From assembly GCA_028023455.1 (NCBI GenBank), contig JAQFVV010000151.1, positions 1,331,001 to 1,395,000 of the forward strand: a DNA stretch of 64,000 bases. Reading direction: 5' to 3'. A model generated the notes under the pieces. It ran no database searches and was not told the origin of the DNA. It worked only from the letters and a program-made list of their open reading frames with translations. This stretch comes from Epiperipatus broadwayi (lineage: Eukaryota; Onychophora; Udeonychophora; Euonychophora; Peripatidae). Position 1 is the stretch's first letter. Each line of letters opens with the position of its first letter. Both the position numbers and the translations under genes were made by a program. Positions 45,395 to 55,294 of this stretch are shown here, piece after piece.

Positions 45395-45800
45395 ATATAT
45401 ATAAATGCCATATAATATTAAATCATCCATGCACTTTACTCCTGTTATACAATGCTTTATTTACCACCCTCTTTTACAGTTTTGATTGCCCTGGCAATCT
45501 TCTTAAGAACTCATATCTCCTAACTTCAACTTCTCTAATATTCTTTATATGCTCCATGCTTCCACTCATATATCTATATCAATGTTTTTTATCTTCTTAT
45601 CCAAGCTCTATTTCCAGTATTCCTTTGTCTTCTTCAAGAAGTATAATAATTACTCTTTCTTATTGCATTGCCAAATGTATACCATATAATATTAAATCAT
45701 CCGTGCACTTTACTACTGTTACACAATGCTTTATTTATCATTTTCTTTTACAGTTTTGATTGCCCCAGCAATCGCAATCTTCTTCAGAACTCTTATACCT
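45395..45800 (-). repeat. Two HF3 arms in direct order
   Basis: ATAATATTAAATCATCC.TGC and ACTTTACT.CTGTTA.ACAATG followed by ACAGTTTTGATTGCC occur at 45409-45510 and again at 45684-45793. Each ends in a minus-strand motif (GATTGCC..GGCAATC, AAAACTGT). The CTGATGA block has drifted (CTTAAGA, CTGAAGA). Offset about 275 bp. Confidence 0.6.
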
Positions 45801-46012
45801 CCTAACTAATAATAATGATGATATGCCTAAAGCAGATTGTCAAAACAATGAAATAATTTTTGTATGTTCTTTTATATATTTTTAAGATCATTTACAAATG
45901 GAATAAATTAAATTTTTACTACTGTTTTCACTATCTTTTTATTGTTTAATTTAATACAATAATATCACTTACGGTAAGCACTTTTTGAGCAATTTAATTT
46001 TTTTGTTTGTTT

Positions 46013-46041
46013 GTTTCGTCTGAAATTGCAGCCTTCATCAG
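46013..46041 (-). ncRNA. Hammerhead-like motif, weak
   Basis: Minus strand CTGATGA, AGGCTGCAATTTCAGAC, GAAAC. The core blocks are exact and four of five helix II pairs form (one G-A mismatch). No foldback arms were recognised around it. Confidence 0.35.
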
Positions 46042-47109
46042 CAATAGTTTGGCTATTTCTAGCTGTACAAATCAATGCAATAAAAATATGTTCATACAAC
46101 TTTCTTCAACAATGTATTTGAACTAATGTTACTATTTTCTTTAATAATAAATCAATATTGTTTTAATATCCTATATTTTTTTATCTATTCCCTATATGAC
46201 TCATTTATTAGTAGTAATAAATGACAGACCAAACTTAATTGGCCAAGAATAGAGTTTATTTTCTACTTCATCATGGATAATTATATAAATTTTTATTTCA
46301 TAAAAAATTAAAAAATGCTTGGTTGTTTTTTTGTCAAGAATAAAAATGAAATGTATTTTATTTAAGTTAAAGAAAATAGCAATTTTTACTTTTAAAAGAA
46401 TTTGTATATATATAGTGTTTTAATTGGTATTGTCAGAAATAGATAAGAGTAATCTAATTAGTTGTCCCTATCTTTAAAAAATATCTTAGAGCTGTAAAAA
46501 GATGTGTAAGCTTTTTTTTTTTAATCCTTTGATAAAAGATACAAATCTTGTCCAGTGCTTAATGTTAAAATGATAGATATACAAAGTTCACTGATTTATT
46601 TATATTTTAAATGAAAGTACTGTAGATCTTATAATTGTAAGAAAAATATTGAAGCAATTGTTGCTTTGATATATGTTGAATAGATTAAAAGTGTGTTGTT
46701 TATTCATACTACGCCATAAAATATGAACAGCGTCATTCATGCATTAACTAGCTGATAAGAATAATTAACAAAATTTTTAGCTCAGAGTTCTCAAGACATG
46801 AAATGTAACTTTCTTTATTGCAAATATTATTTACTTTTTGTAAGTGTTTATAATTAAAATTGTGAAATTGCTATGCAATATCTGCCTCTAAAATCGAAAG
46901 TGGTATTTAATAAATAGTGTGTGGTATGACTATATAAATTAGAAGTAGGTCGTATATCATTTCTCATTGCTGCAAATTAGAGTTTTCAATGTGGTAGTGC
47001 ACGAGCCACCAATTTTTTTGTTTACCACAACAGATTAAACATTATTTTAAAATTGAAAGAAGCATCCAATATTCATTTCTTTGCAAAATTGATCTTATAA
47101 AATAAATGG

Positions 47110-47377
47110 GTACTTAAATGTTAGTCTGGACACCAAGTATCATATTTTTTTTACAATAAATATAAAATACTGCAAGAGAAAAAGTAAACAAAAAAAAATA
47201 ATGACCAGATATATTAATTAAAAAAAGGAAAAGAAATTTAAAAAGTAAATAAACCACATACTTGTGACTTATGCATTTTTGGATGATACTTCGTATCGTC
47301 AAAAATATCCTTCCCTCTCCCATACTTCAGCGCGAAGCACTATCATTAATAACATGTCTGGACTAACACTTAAGTAC
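47110..47377. mobile_element. MITE-like element with 22 bp imperfect TIRs
   Basis: GTACTTAAATGTTAGTCTGG at 47110 and the complement of GACTAACACTTAAGTAC at 47361-47377 form the ends. A C-rich centre (CCTTCCCTCTCCCATACTTC, then GCGCGAAGCACTATCAT) resembles the centre of the 8878-9346 element (CCCCTCCCCGC, GACGCTTTGCACCATCAT). It may be the same family with shorter arms. Confidence 0.6.
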
Positions 47378-47721
47378 CAATAAATGTTTGTTTAATAAAA
47401 TGAATATATAAAAGATTTTTTTTAACGTAAAAAGTACTATATATATATATAAAATTGCACTGAAAAATTTGTTTTGACAGTATATTAGCTGTAACTTGGT
47501 ATTTTGAGAAAATGATCTCTCAGGAAAGTTACATTTACAGAGTTTTCTTTTAGAATTTGTTTATTGGCATCTTGCCATTCAGTATTTTGGTTGCATCTCT
47601 TACTACAAGTAGCTAATGGAAATTGCTATTTTGAAAGAGCATGCCACCATATGTCCTCTACTCACATAAGTGGAGGGTTCCATGAGATCTTGTATGAGTC
47701 AAATTCCCATTCATGTGCATG

Positions 47722-47834
47722 TTTTGTTTTTCCATATGTCATAGCATCGACTGGGAGCCTAACCCACAACCGTCTGCAACCAACTACTTGCTTGCAGGCG
47801 ACTGCGCTGATCTCTCAGCTAACAACGCTTGACC
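47722..47834 (-). mobile_element. SINE-A copy with 11 bp TSD
   Basis: Flanked by TCATGTGCATG at 47711-47721 and 47835-47845. On the minus strand: GGTCAAGCGTTGTTAGCTGA, GAGATCAGCGCAG, AAGTAGTTGGTTGCAGACGG, CTATGACATATGGAAAAAC. The insertion splits a repeat that is continuous at 39655-39740, confirming it as a real insertion. Confidence 0.9.
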
Positions 47835-48669
47835 TCATGTGCATGTTAGTCATTAAATATAACACTTTTAATATAAATCTTTTTTTTTTGGAAAAAAGTG
47901 AAAGATTATCATTACTTATATTATAAATCGTGTCTTCAAAGCTTGAGACAAACATTACATTAAGGACTGATTTGCACATGAATTTTTTTTTTTTTACACT
48001 TTATATATACGAGGAACTTGAAATGTTTATAAACCAGGTTTACGTAAAGACTGCCCAAAATTAGCAGGTATTGCTATATTAAACTGCTATTTGAATCATT
48101 AAACTCATGAGAATTTAATTGTTATAAAAATTTTAAGTAATGCAATTGAGAGTAAAACCGGTATTAGTAAGAGATACATTTCTCATTGCTTATGAAAATA
48201 GAATGTCAACTAATTTTTATAATAATTATAACAAAATTCAAATAGTTTTCCAAACTTCATCCACCTATTAAATTCAAGTTTAAAGAAACAATCTCAAACC
48301 CAATAATATTCAGAATAACTCATTTAACGACAATTTAAATAACTATTAAAATCAAAATCCATAATTTTTTTTTTGCAAATATTCAAAAATTTTGGTGCAC
48401 AATATTTGATAAGATATTGATCCTTGCCTTGATCAAGACTGTTAGTCCAATATCTTATAAACTTAGTCATCTTCATCATACATGTGTGAAATATCTTCAC
48501 CCTTCATATGTGAGAGTGTTTTAAATCAGTGATGTTCAGAAACTTGTCTGTGTGAGGGCTTCCTGTTGTTAATTTATTGTACTAAGAAGTTTCTTCACAT
48601 AAAGAGGATTTACTGTTTTCAAATTTCAGTTTATTCTTATAGAGAAAATGCTTTCTTTTTAAAACTAAG

Positions 48670-49110
48670 CCACTCTCTACTCTGGTCCCATCTACAATAA
48701 GCTTGAGAAATCAGTGATTATCAAATATTTTAATGCATTTAATATTCCAAACCAGTTTCTGTCTTCTACTTTTATCAGTGAAGTTTGGAATTCAAAACTG
48801 GATGCAGTTATGTATTTTGCCACCCATTCAAACTAAAAACTTGAAATTCAAATCAGTCTAAAGTTTTGAATCCAAGATAACCTATATATAATAGTTATAC
48901 TATATAGATCTGACTCCAGGACAGTAATTATTTTAGTACCTTCAGTTTTTTATTAATTGTAAGCATCTTGGCTTGAAAGTGTCAGAAATAATAAATCAGT
49001 TCTTTCGGGTCACATACTATGATAAAACAAGAGCAGCTCCTATACTAGCACCACATAGTGTAAGCTTGAATAATCAGTGATTACTAGATGTGTGTAAGCT
49101 GCTGCTGTGC
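48670..49110. repeat. HF1-related diverged elements
   Basis: TGGTCCCATCTACAATAAGC, AAACCAGTTTCTGTCTTCTA, CTTTTATCAGTGAAGTTTGG (ribozyme remnant on minus strand), then internal sequence including ATATAGATCTGACTCC, which is the complement of the internal region at 22.6 kb. A second start (GCACCACATAGTGTAAGCTT) follows at 49050. Confidence 0.5.
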
Positions 49111-49997
49111 TTCTGTTTTATTTATTTTTACAGATTTTCTGAGGAACAAATACTTCAAAAAGCTTCAAATAAAAGATATATGTGAATTGCACTTTACTTC
49201 CATTTTCTTGTATTTATCTATGCAGGTTAACTTCTGCTTTGATAAACACAATATATAAGTTTGAACTTGTCTAGTATATATCAAGGGCAAAAAATTTGAT
49301 GTGATGTCGAAGTCAGTATAGCCCTCGTTTTTTATGTCTCATGCTGGGTCAATATCTCACACGATATATTGCAGTGTTTATTTTTATTGAAAAAAATATT
49401 TTCTTAATCTGCATTACAGCCAATAGGAGCATGTTACTTGGAATGAAAAATATGACTTAGATAATATTTCAGCTCACGCAAAACAGAACACTTATATAAA
49501 TAAAGGAATGCTTCTTAACGTGAGATTTGAATTCTTATAAGTTCATCAATGATGTAATTCACCCAATCATTGATATATGCCTTATGTTAATCCGGATTAA
49601 AGAACAATTTCTGAAAGTCTGCATTCCATGCATCTAAGAGTATGACTTATGAGAAGTATGGATGTATATGCTTACTGATGATGCCATCCTGCATAATCTT
49701 AAAAGAAATTTGCATTATAATTAATGGCCCCATTGTGCATGTATTTTATATGACATTGAGGAAGAATAACAATAAGAAATCCATCTTAGCCAAAAATTAA
49801 ATCAGCAGTGTTAGCACATGCATTAAAAAAAGTAGTCCTAGATAATTAATAAAGATAATCAAGTGGTTTATTTCTTCTTCAAGAAGTGTAATAACTATTA
49901 TTGCATTGCCAAATGTATACCATATATTACTAAATTGTTCATGCACTTTACTACTGTCACACATTGCTTTATTTACAACCCTTTTTTACAATTTACA

Positions 49998-50026
49998 GTT
50001 TCGATCGCCCCAGCAATCTTCTTCAG
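49998..50026 (-). ncRNA. HF3 hammerhead-like motif, left arm
   Basis: Minus strand: CTGAAGA, A, helix II GATTGC/GCGATC (six pairs, one G-U) with loop TGGG, GAAAC. All invariant core letters are present (position 7 may be any base). Confidence 0.5.
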
Positions 50027-50070
50027 AAACTTTATATGTCCTTGCAATTGAGGCTAGGAGATATAAAGTT

Positions 50071-50101
50071 CTGAAGAAGATTGCTGGGGCAATCGAAACT
50101 G
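50071..50101 (+). ncRNA. HF3 hammerhead-like motif, right arm
   Basis: CTGAAGA (50071-50077), A, helix II GATTGC/GCAATC (50079-50084 with 50089-50094), GAAACTGT. The helix II here is fully Watson-Crick. The difference from the left arm (GCGATC) preserves pairing. Confidence 0.5.
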
Positions 50102-50184
50102 TAAAATGAGGGTGGAAAATAGAGCATTGTGTAACAGTAGTAAAGTGCATGGACAATTTAGTATTATATGGTTTATTCCTTGAG

Positions 50185-50405
50185 AGTTCCAAAACAAGTT
50201 TGATTGCCAGAAGTGAGAGCTAGGCCGTAATTCATGGTTCTGTGTTTTCCAGAATCTACATTCTACCACTGCACCAAATCATGCCTCGCATAAAAAAAAA
50301 AATTAAATGATTAACTCAAGTGGGTGTAAGATTTAAGCAGCTTGAACTTCAATACGGAATTTTTATCTCTCAAAGTTTATACTCTTATCACTGCATCAAA
50401 CCACA
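50185..50405 (-). mobile_element. Two SINE-B copies in tandem, minus strand
   Basis: Minus strand heads: ATGATTTGGTGCAGTGGTAG (50262-50281) and GTGGTTTGATGCAGTGATAA (about 50386-50405). The first ends near 50175 with GGAACTCTCAAGGAATAAA, a diverged form of the SINE-B tail. The second is more decayed. Confidence 0.6.
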
Positions 50406-50741
50406 TAGAAAAATTGAAACTAGATAATGGGTTAGTTGTAGTCCATCTTTATTAGGTACCATTAGTAATGGTTCTGGACTCTAACTGATTTTGATGGAAT
50501 TATCAATAGCTAAATTGATGTCTTTATATCATCATCAATGGAACGGTGACACATCTCTTATCATTGATAATAATACTTAGTAGGCAAATGAAACTACCTT
50601 CCATGAAAATGAATTTTAAGAGTAAAGTTAATGGTAAAGTGATCAAATCTCTTGTAAACTATTGGTAATATATATATATATTGTTTATTTGTTTCAATGT
50701 TTTTTAATTCCATTTGCATGAAAATGCATAATATTCCATGT

Positions 50742-50835
50742 GATTTAGCATAGTGGTAGAATGATGGATATGGGATTTAAAAATTTGTAGAATCAGTTCT
50801 CAGTTAAATAATGTAAATATACAAAAATAATTCAG
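50742..50835 (+). mobile_element. SINE-B copy, plus strand, 3' truncated or diverged
   Basis: ATGTGATTTAGCATAGTGGT, AGAATGATGGATATGGGATT and GAATCAGTTCTCAG follow the SINE-B head. No GAGCAATAAAG tail was found. Confidence 0.5.
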
Positions 50836-51170
50836 TCAGTTAGATGGAATTGTACTCTGTTGCTAGTAGAAGTGTTCAAGCACCACATGATCTTTTGAGC
50901 AACTAACAGTAAGTTTATTTAGTTATGCGAAATATGTCTTATTCAGATTCTGAACAAAACCCATCTACTAAGTTCTTCTGTTTATAAATCTATCCACTAT
51001 TGATGACAGTCTTATGTAAACATATTAAATGATCTGCCAACTTAGATTTCTCTACTGCTATAATTAAATTCATATCTGGATGGAGCCAGTTGAATAACTG
51101 ATCATTGTATCCTGTTTGTTTTATGTAATGCATGGAAAAATTTCTATTTAAATAAATAATTGAACTTATT

Positions 51171-51672
51171 ATACAAAGTGTCCCGTTTCATCGCCATGTC
51201 TGACTCAATGGATGTTTTACAGTGAGATATAGTTTAACCATTTACTACAAAAATTTTATAGCACTAGCTTGTCTGGATCATGAATTTTCACACAGAATTA
51301 TGACTGTGTTTTATGATATTCAAGATCATCATCAATGCTCTGCCTGTCATCACGAAATCTTGCAAACCATTTGAAAACATTCTTGCAACTCACAACTTCA
51401 TTTGCCGTATACACTTTGAATCATTTCAAACATTTCAGTAGCAATTTTGCCTCATTTGAAAGAAAATTTAAGCACTTTCCATCATGGATTAAAGTATAAA
51501 GCACACTGTCACATGTCATGTGATAACTAGTGATTCAGGCATGCTAGTGCTTAAACTTTTTGCAATGAATAGTTAAACTATGTCATTACATAACATGTGT
51601 TGACTTACTGATGTCTCTGCAGACAGTTTAAAGATAGAATTGCCATTTCACTGGTACACACTATGTATAATC
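51171..51672 (-). mobile_element. Mariner-type DNA transposon, internally deleted
   Basis: The ends ATTATACAAAGTGT (left) and ACACTATGTATAAT (right, inverted) form imperfect TIRs at about 51171 and 51672. On the minus strand, broken frames give AEMFEMIQSVYG-like sequence (MIQSVYGK), then SCKNVFKWFARFRDDRQSID, matching the mariner transposase N-terminal HTH region ('VSRKNVFKWFKRFRDGRESIEDDERSGRP'). The DDD catalytic domain is absent. About 500 bp, a MITE-like deletion derivative. Confidence 0.75.
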
Positions 51673-52029
51673 ACCAATTCTATTCAATTTTAATCTCCGT
51701 TTCTATAATTTTTTAGCAATTTAAAATAATATCTATACAAGGGTTTTTTTGTGTCGTAAGTAAAATTCACTATAATATATAATAATTAAATATAATATTG
51801 TATTTTTAATTATATATATATATAATTTTAACACGAATTTAGACATTGATATAATGTTATTTGCTATGTTGTCTTTTTTTTCTTATGTGGAATGGTACTG
51901 TGATAAGTATTAGGAAATATTGTCAAAACGTATGACTTAAAATAATGTTTAAAAAGATCTTATGGATTTAAAGGAACAATTTATTTGGATTAAAGAGATT
52001 TTTATGTAATAAAATTTCAATGGCTTGTA

Positions 52030-53070
52030 TTGTCTAATCATGTATTAGTATTAATCCATCCATAATAAATCTATAAGTTCCTCGGGTTTAGTTTTGGGTC
52101 TACTATTTATTTAAATGAATGACATTTTTTCTTTGCCTTTGATCTCTGGTGTGTTTGGATTTCCTGATGATTTGGCTATTGTAAGTTCTGCTGTTATTAA
52201 TGATCAAACTGGACTCTCTAATAAATAATGTATGTTTTAAATATGTGGTTAATGATAATCACCTTTGTGTAAATGGGAATGAAACTACAACTACGGTATT
52301 TGCTTCAAGAATGCCGAATGATTATCCCTTTTTATTGTACTTAGGTTATAAAAGATATACATATAGTGTTGATTTTTCTTGTTGTGCCAAAATAGAAAGT
52401 GTAAAACGTATTTGATATTTGGGCATCAGGTTAGATCAAAATTTATCGTAGTTTGATTATACAGCTTCTTTTCAGACTCATTTGTATCAGCACAAATGTT
52501 TGTTTTGTACATGTTTTTTTAATCAAGAAATATTCTTTTAGATATGAATGAAGTTGTATTGGTTTTATGATTTATTAAATTTCTGTTCGAGGATATGCGT
52601 CTGATTATGGAATTTCAAATCTGCAAATATTGCAAAATTATATTGTGCATATCATTTTTAGGCAAAAAAAAGTAATCTAATATGAAAATTTTTAAATAGT
52701 ATTATTTGGTTACTGTATGGCCATATTTTGGTTATCAGATAATTTATGAAGTTAATATTGACTGAAGCAAAAGTTAATCAAGTTGAAATTTCTTACAATA
52801 TTAAAAGTTCCTCTTTATATGTACTGGAACTAACAAACTATTACAAAGTTGGTTATGGAAAATATAGTGATTATAATGGCTGATATTAACATATCAGTTG
52901 AAAAAGTTGAAATGTCTTCTTTTAAAACAACCCTATATGATTGGATTTTTAAAAATTTAAATACTATTGTAGTTCGTATCAAAAAAAAATTATTACTTGT
53001 TTATAACTATATGACTTTTTTTTGTCTTTTTATTTATATCTTATTTATTTTATATATTATCATTTAATCA
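52030..53070 (+). mobile_element. Jockey/R1/I-like LINE, RT second half and C-terminus
   Basis: GLVLGLLFI*MNDIFSLPLI near 52085-52145 (block 'PQGSVLGPLLFL.YINDI'), VFGFPDDLAIVSSAVI (degenerate FADD box), FASRMPNDYPFLLYLGYKRY (52290-52350), ESVKRI*YLGIRLDQNLS (52390-52450, 'KYLGI.LD..L'), ANIAKLYCAYHF/LQILQNYIVHIIF near 52620-52660, and KVEMSSFKTTLYDWIF near 52895-52950 as the C-terminal helix. It ends in a T-rich 3' region at 53010-53066. Only a few stops and one or two frameshifts, so it is younger than the other LINEs here. Confidence 0.75.
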
Positions 53071-53142
53071 TATCACAGAACATTGATTGCAAGGAAATCA
53101 AGTCATGTATCACATGACTTAATTTAATAAGCTTGTATTACA

Positions 53143-53171
53143 CCGACGAAAGCCAGAGCTAGAAACCGGTC
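53143..53171 (+). ncRNA. Diverged HF1-type hammerhead motif
   Basis: CCGACGA, A, AGC-CAGA-GCT, A, GAA, ACCGGT, C. Compared with the 5.9 kb motif, helix II changed on both sides (GGC/GCC to AGC/GCT) and the helix III palindrome changed symmetrically (ACTAGT to ACCGGT), so pairing is kept. The first core block has one change (T4 to C). Helix I is weak. A few bases on, GTCTGAGGATA matches the HF1 GTCTGGGGATA. Confidence 0.5.
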
Positions 53172-53224
53172 TGAGGATAGGGTTATTCTGATAAGCTTGT
53201 TAAGAGATATTGACACGCTCATTA

Positions 53225-53445
53225 TATAACACAGAACATTCTCATTCAAATACACTACTCAGAATTATTTTTAAGCAGACTCGCAATGAATCATTTTTAA
53301 AAACTTGCAAATACAATTTTTTTTATCAGGCTGAATGAACGGGCATTGACAAATGAAAAGTAAAATCGTATTTGCAAGTTTTTAAAATGATTCGTTATGA
53401 GTTTGCTTTGAACGAGAATGTTCAGTGATATGATTATATTCGTAA
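53225..53445. mobile_element. Foldback element, arms about 90 bp
   Basis: GAACATTCTCATTCAA, GCAGACTCGCAATGAATCAT and TTAAAAACTTGCAAATAC are mirrored by GTATTTGCAAGTTTTTAAAA, TGATTCGTTATGAGTTTGC and GAACGAGAATGTTC. The diverged HF1-type motif lies just to the left, and the outer sequence CACAGAACATTGATTGC (53077) may belong to it. Confidence 0.75.
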
Positions 53446-53747
53446 ACATTGCATATTTGAGCAGTAGTAAAAGTTATTTATATGCTGTGAAATTAGTAAT
53501 ATTACATTTGCAAATTTTCATTTTTCACTTGTTATTTGCATTCATTTATATAGATATATTGTATTAATTTTATTTAAAATATACAGTATATTAATTTGTT
53601 CTGTTTCATCCATTGACACTAATAATAAGAAACGTGTGTTTGTAATAAATTTTAATAAATAAATAATATATATATAACAAAAATTGTAATAAGAGATATC
53701 TTTCAATTTTGAAGATAAATTTTTTTTATGGTAAATAAAAAATATAT

Positions 53748-54014
53748 TTAAACAGGCAAAACTCTATGCGTATTGCCACTCAGTGCAAGCCAGAGTAATC
53801 AATGGATGCCAGAAGGCTTATGCATAAAATCCCCATCTAGTTCCTACTCATCCAATATCCTTAGACTAGTTTCTGGCTTGTGAAAGTGCCTACTCGTCCA
53901 ATATATTGGATGAGTAGGTACTAGATGGGGATTTTATGCACAAGCCTGCTGGCATCTATTGATTACTTTGGCTTGCACTGAGTGGCAATATGTATAGAGA
54001 GTTTTGTTTATTTT
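53748..54014. mobile_element. HF1 foldback element, ribozyme mostly deleted
   Basis: AAACAGGCAAAACTCTATGC at left, inverted end GAGAGTTTTGTTTATTTT at right. The arms are about 120 bp and very alike. At the centre only AGACTAGTTTCTGGCTTGTG of the ribozyme region remains, then a short CTACTCGTCCAATAT/ATTGGATGAGTAG junction. It shows how the central ribozyme region can be lost. Confidence 0.85.
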
Positions 54015-54199
54015 AATAACAGTTATGAGCAAGCGTAAGAAATGGTGATCATATGATGTTTATTAAAAAGTATATCTGTTTCACCACATTGAAAAGAGAC
54101 TACTTTATGAAAATAATATACGTAAAGAAATAATAAAAATTGTTTAAGATGAATGACTTCTAATTTAAAAAATAGATATTTAATAGCATTTTTCTTATG

Positions 54200-54330
54200 T
54201 CCGTAAGTGAGCAAATAGTTTATTGCTCTGGAATTCATAAAATATTTGAGCACCGGAAATGATGAGCTGGAGTTGCAATTCATGGACCATGGCCTACAGA
54301 GTCCACTGCCCTATCACCGCACAGGTCTTC
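54200..54330 (-). mobile_element. SINE-B copy, minus strand
   Basis: Minus strand: GCGGTGATAGGGCAGTGGAC (head), GAATTGCAACTCCAGCTCAT, and the tail ATGAATTCCAGAGCAATAAA. The tail is a close match to the 54.9 kb copy. Confidence 0.65.
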
Positions 54331-54380
54331 ATAATGTAAAAATAAATACTGTATTCAAAAAAAAAAATTTCTTTTAACAC

Positions 54381-54545
54381 CTCTATGTCACCTATTGTAA
54401 GCTTTAGTAATTAATTAATACTAGAAGATAGTATTAATAAATTTCTATCCAGTGTTGTCCTTTCCAATATCCCCAAACTAGTTTCTAGAAATGAGGAGCC
54501 TTACATCTTGGAACAGTGCACCTGGACCTTTAGGATTTCAATGCA
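54381..54545 (-). repeat. Diverged HF1-like repeat
   Basis: CACCTATTGTAAGCTTTAGT, CCAATATCCCCAAACTAGTT, GAAATGAGGAGCCTTACATC and GTGCACCTGGACCTTTAGG. It is the closest relative of 3596-3766. The ribozyme core is destroyed. Confidence 0.6.
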
Positions 54546-54849
54546 TCTTTCTTCCAGCAACCATTATTTATCGCTTTTATACTATTAAGTTATCAGCTTA
54601 TATTGAATCTTAGCCATCTTGCTTCCAATCATCTATTATTTATTAGTTACTAAAGCTTACACCAGATGGCATAGAAGTGGTGAAAGAAAAATGTGTGCTG
54701 CTAAAACAGCAATATATAAGCTGAAGTCATGTGGTAGAGTATGCAAAATTAATTTTTATATTTAAGAAAGTTCATTTATGAATATATAACATTTTTATAT
54801 GCTTAAAATATTATTATTAGTTCATTTATTTTAATACTTTTGTTTTTCC

Positions 54850-54980
54850 TGCATGATTTAGCGCAATGGTAAAATGGCAGTTTCTGGAATTTAACCGTTC
54901 ACAGATCTCAATCCAACTTTATTATTTTCAGTACTTGAACTTCTTATGAATTTCTGAGCAATAAAGCCATTTGATTAATT
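54850..54980 (+). mobile_element. SINE-B copy, plus strand
   Basis: CCTGCATGATTTAGCGCAAT, GGTAAAATGGCAGTTTCTGG, a B-box-like GATCTCAATCC, then ACTTGAACTTCTTATGAATT and TCTGAGCAATAAAGCCATT. It is followed by an AT microsatellite, as at 30.5 kb, so a terminal AT microsatellite may be part of the family. Confidence 0.7.
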
Positions 54981-55009
54981 TTTTAATATCATATATATAT
55001 ATATTACTT

Positions 55010-55290
55010 AATATCATTTACTTTCGTTATTACTTTTACAATGCTTTATATAATTACAACATTTATTGACAGTTTCGAGTGCAGCTCAGCAATCTTCATC
55101 AGAACTTCTCATATTTTCAAATCTTAATTGCTAACTATTGCAATTAAGATTTGAAAATATGAGTAGTTCTGAAGAAGATTTGGTGGGGCAATCGAAACTG
55201 TCAATAGTGGGTTGTAATTATATTAAACATTATAAAAGTATTAAAGAAAATAAATGATATTAATATTATATGGATTTGGCAGTGCAATAA
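55010..55290. mobile_element. HF3 foldback with paired hammerhead-like motifs
   Basis: TAATATCATTTACTTTCGTT, CAATGCTTTATATAATTACA and TTGACAGTTTCGA at left mirror TCGAAACTGTCAATAG, TTGTAATTATATTAAACATT and AAATGATATTAATATT at right. An inner stem (TTTTCAAATCTTAATTGC/GCAATTAAGATTTGAAAA) closes a 10 bp loop. Motifs: minus strand CTGATGA...GAAAC (55072-55103) and plus strand CTGAAGA...GAAACTGTC (55169-55203). Confidence 0.85.
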
Positions 55291-55294
55291 GAAA

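Larger units (their letters stand above)
49893..50180. mobile_element. HF3 foldback with paired hammerhead-like motifs
   Basis: Arms of about 130-140 bp: GCCAAATGTATACCATATA, GCACTTTACTACTGTCACAC at left are mirrored at right by GTAACAGTAGTAAAGTGCAT and TAGTATTATATGG. The motif in each arm points outward-to-inward on opposite strands. The loop is only about 20 bp. This is the clearest HF3 element. Confidence 0.85.

Noticed and set aside
47564-47926. 120-codon open frame
   Set aside because: Its second half is the minus-strand SINE-A insertion (47722-47834) read through, and the rest belongs to a dispersed repeat. Not a gene.
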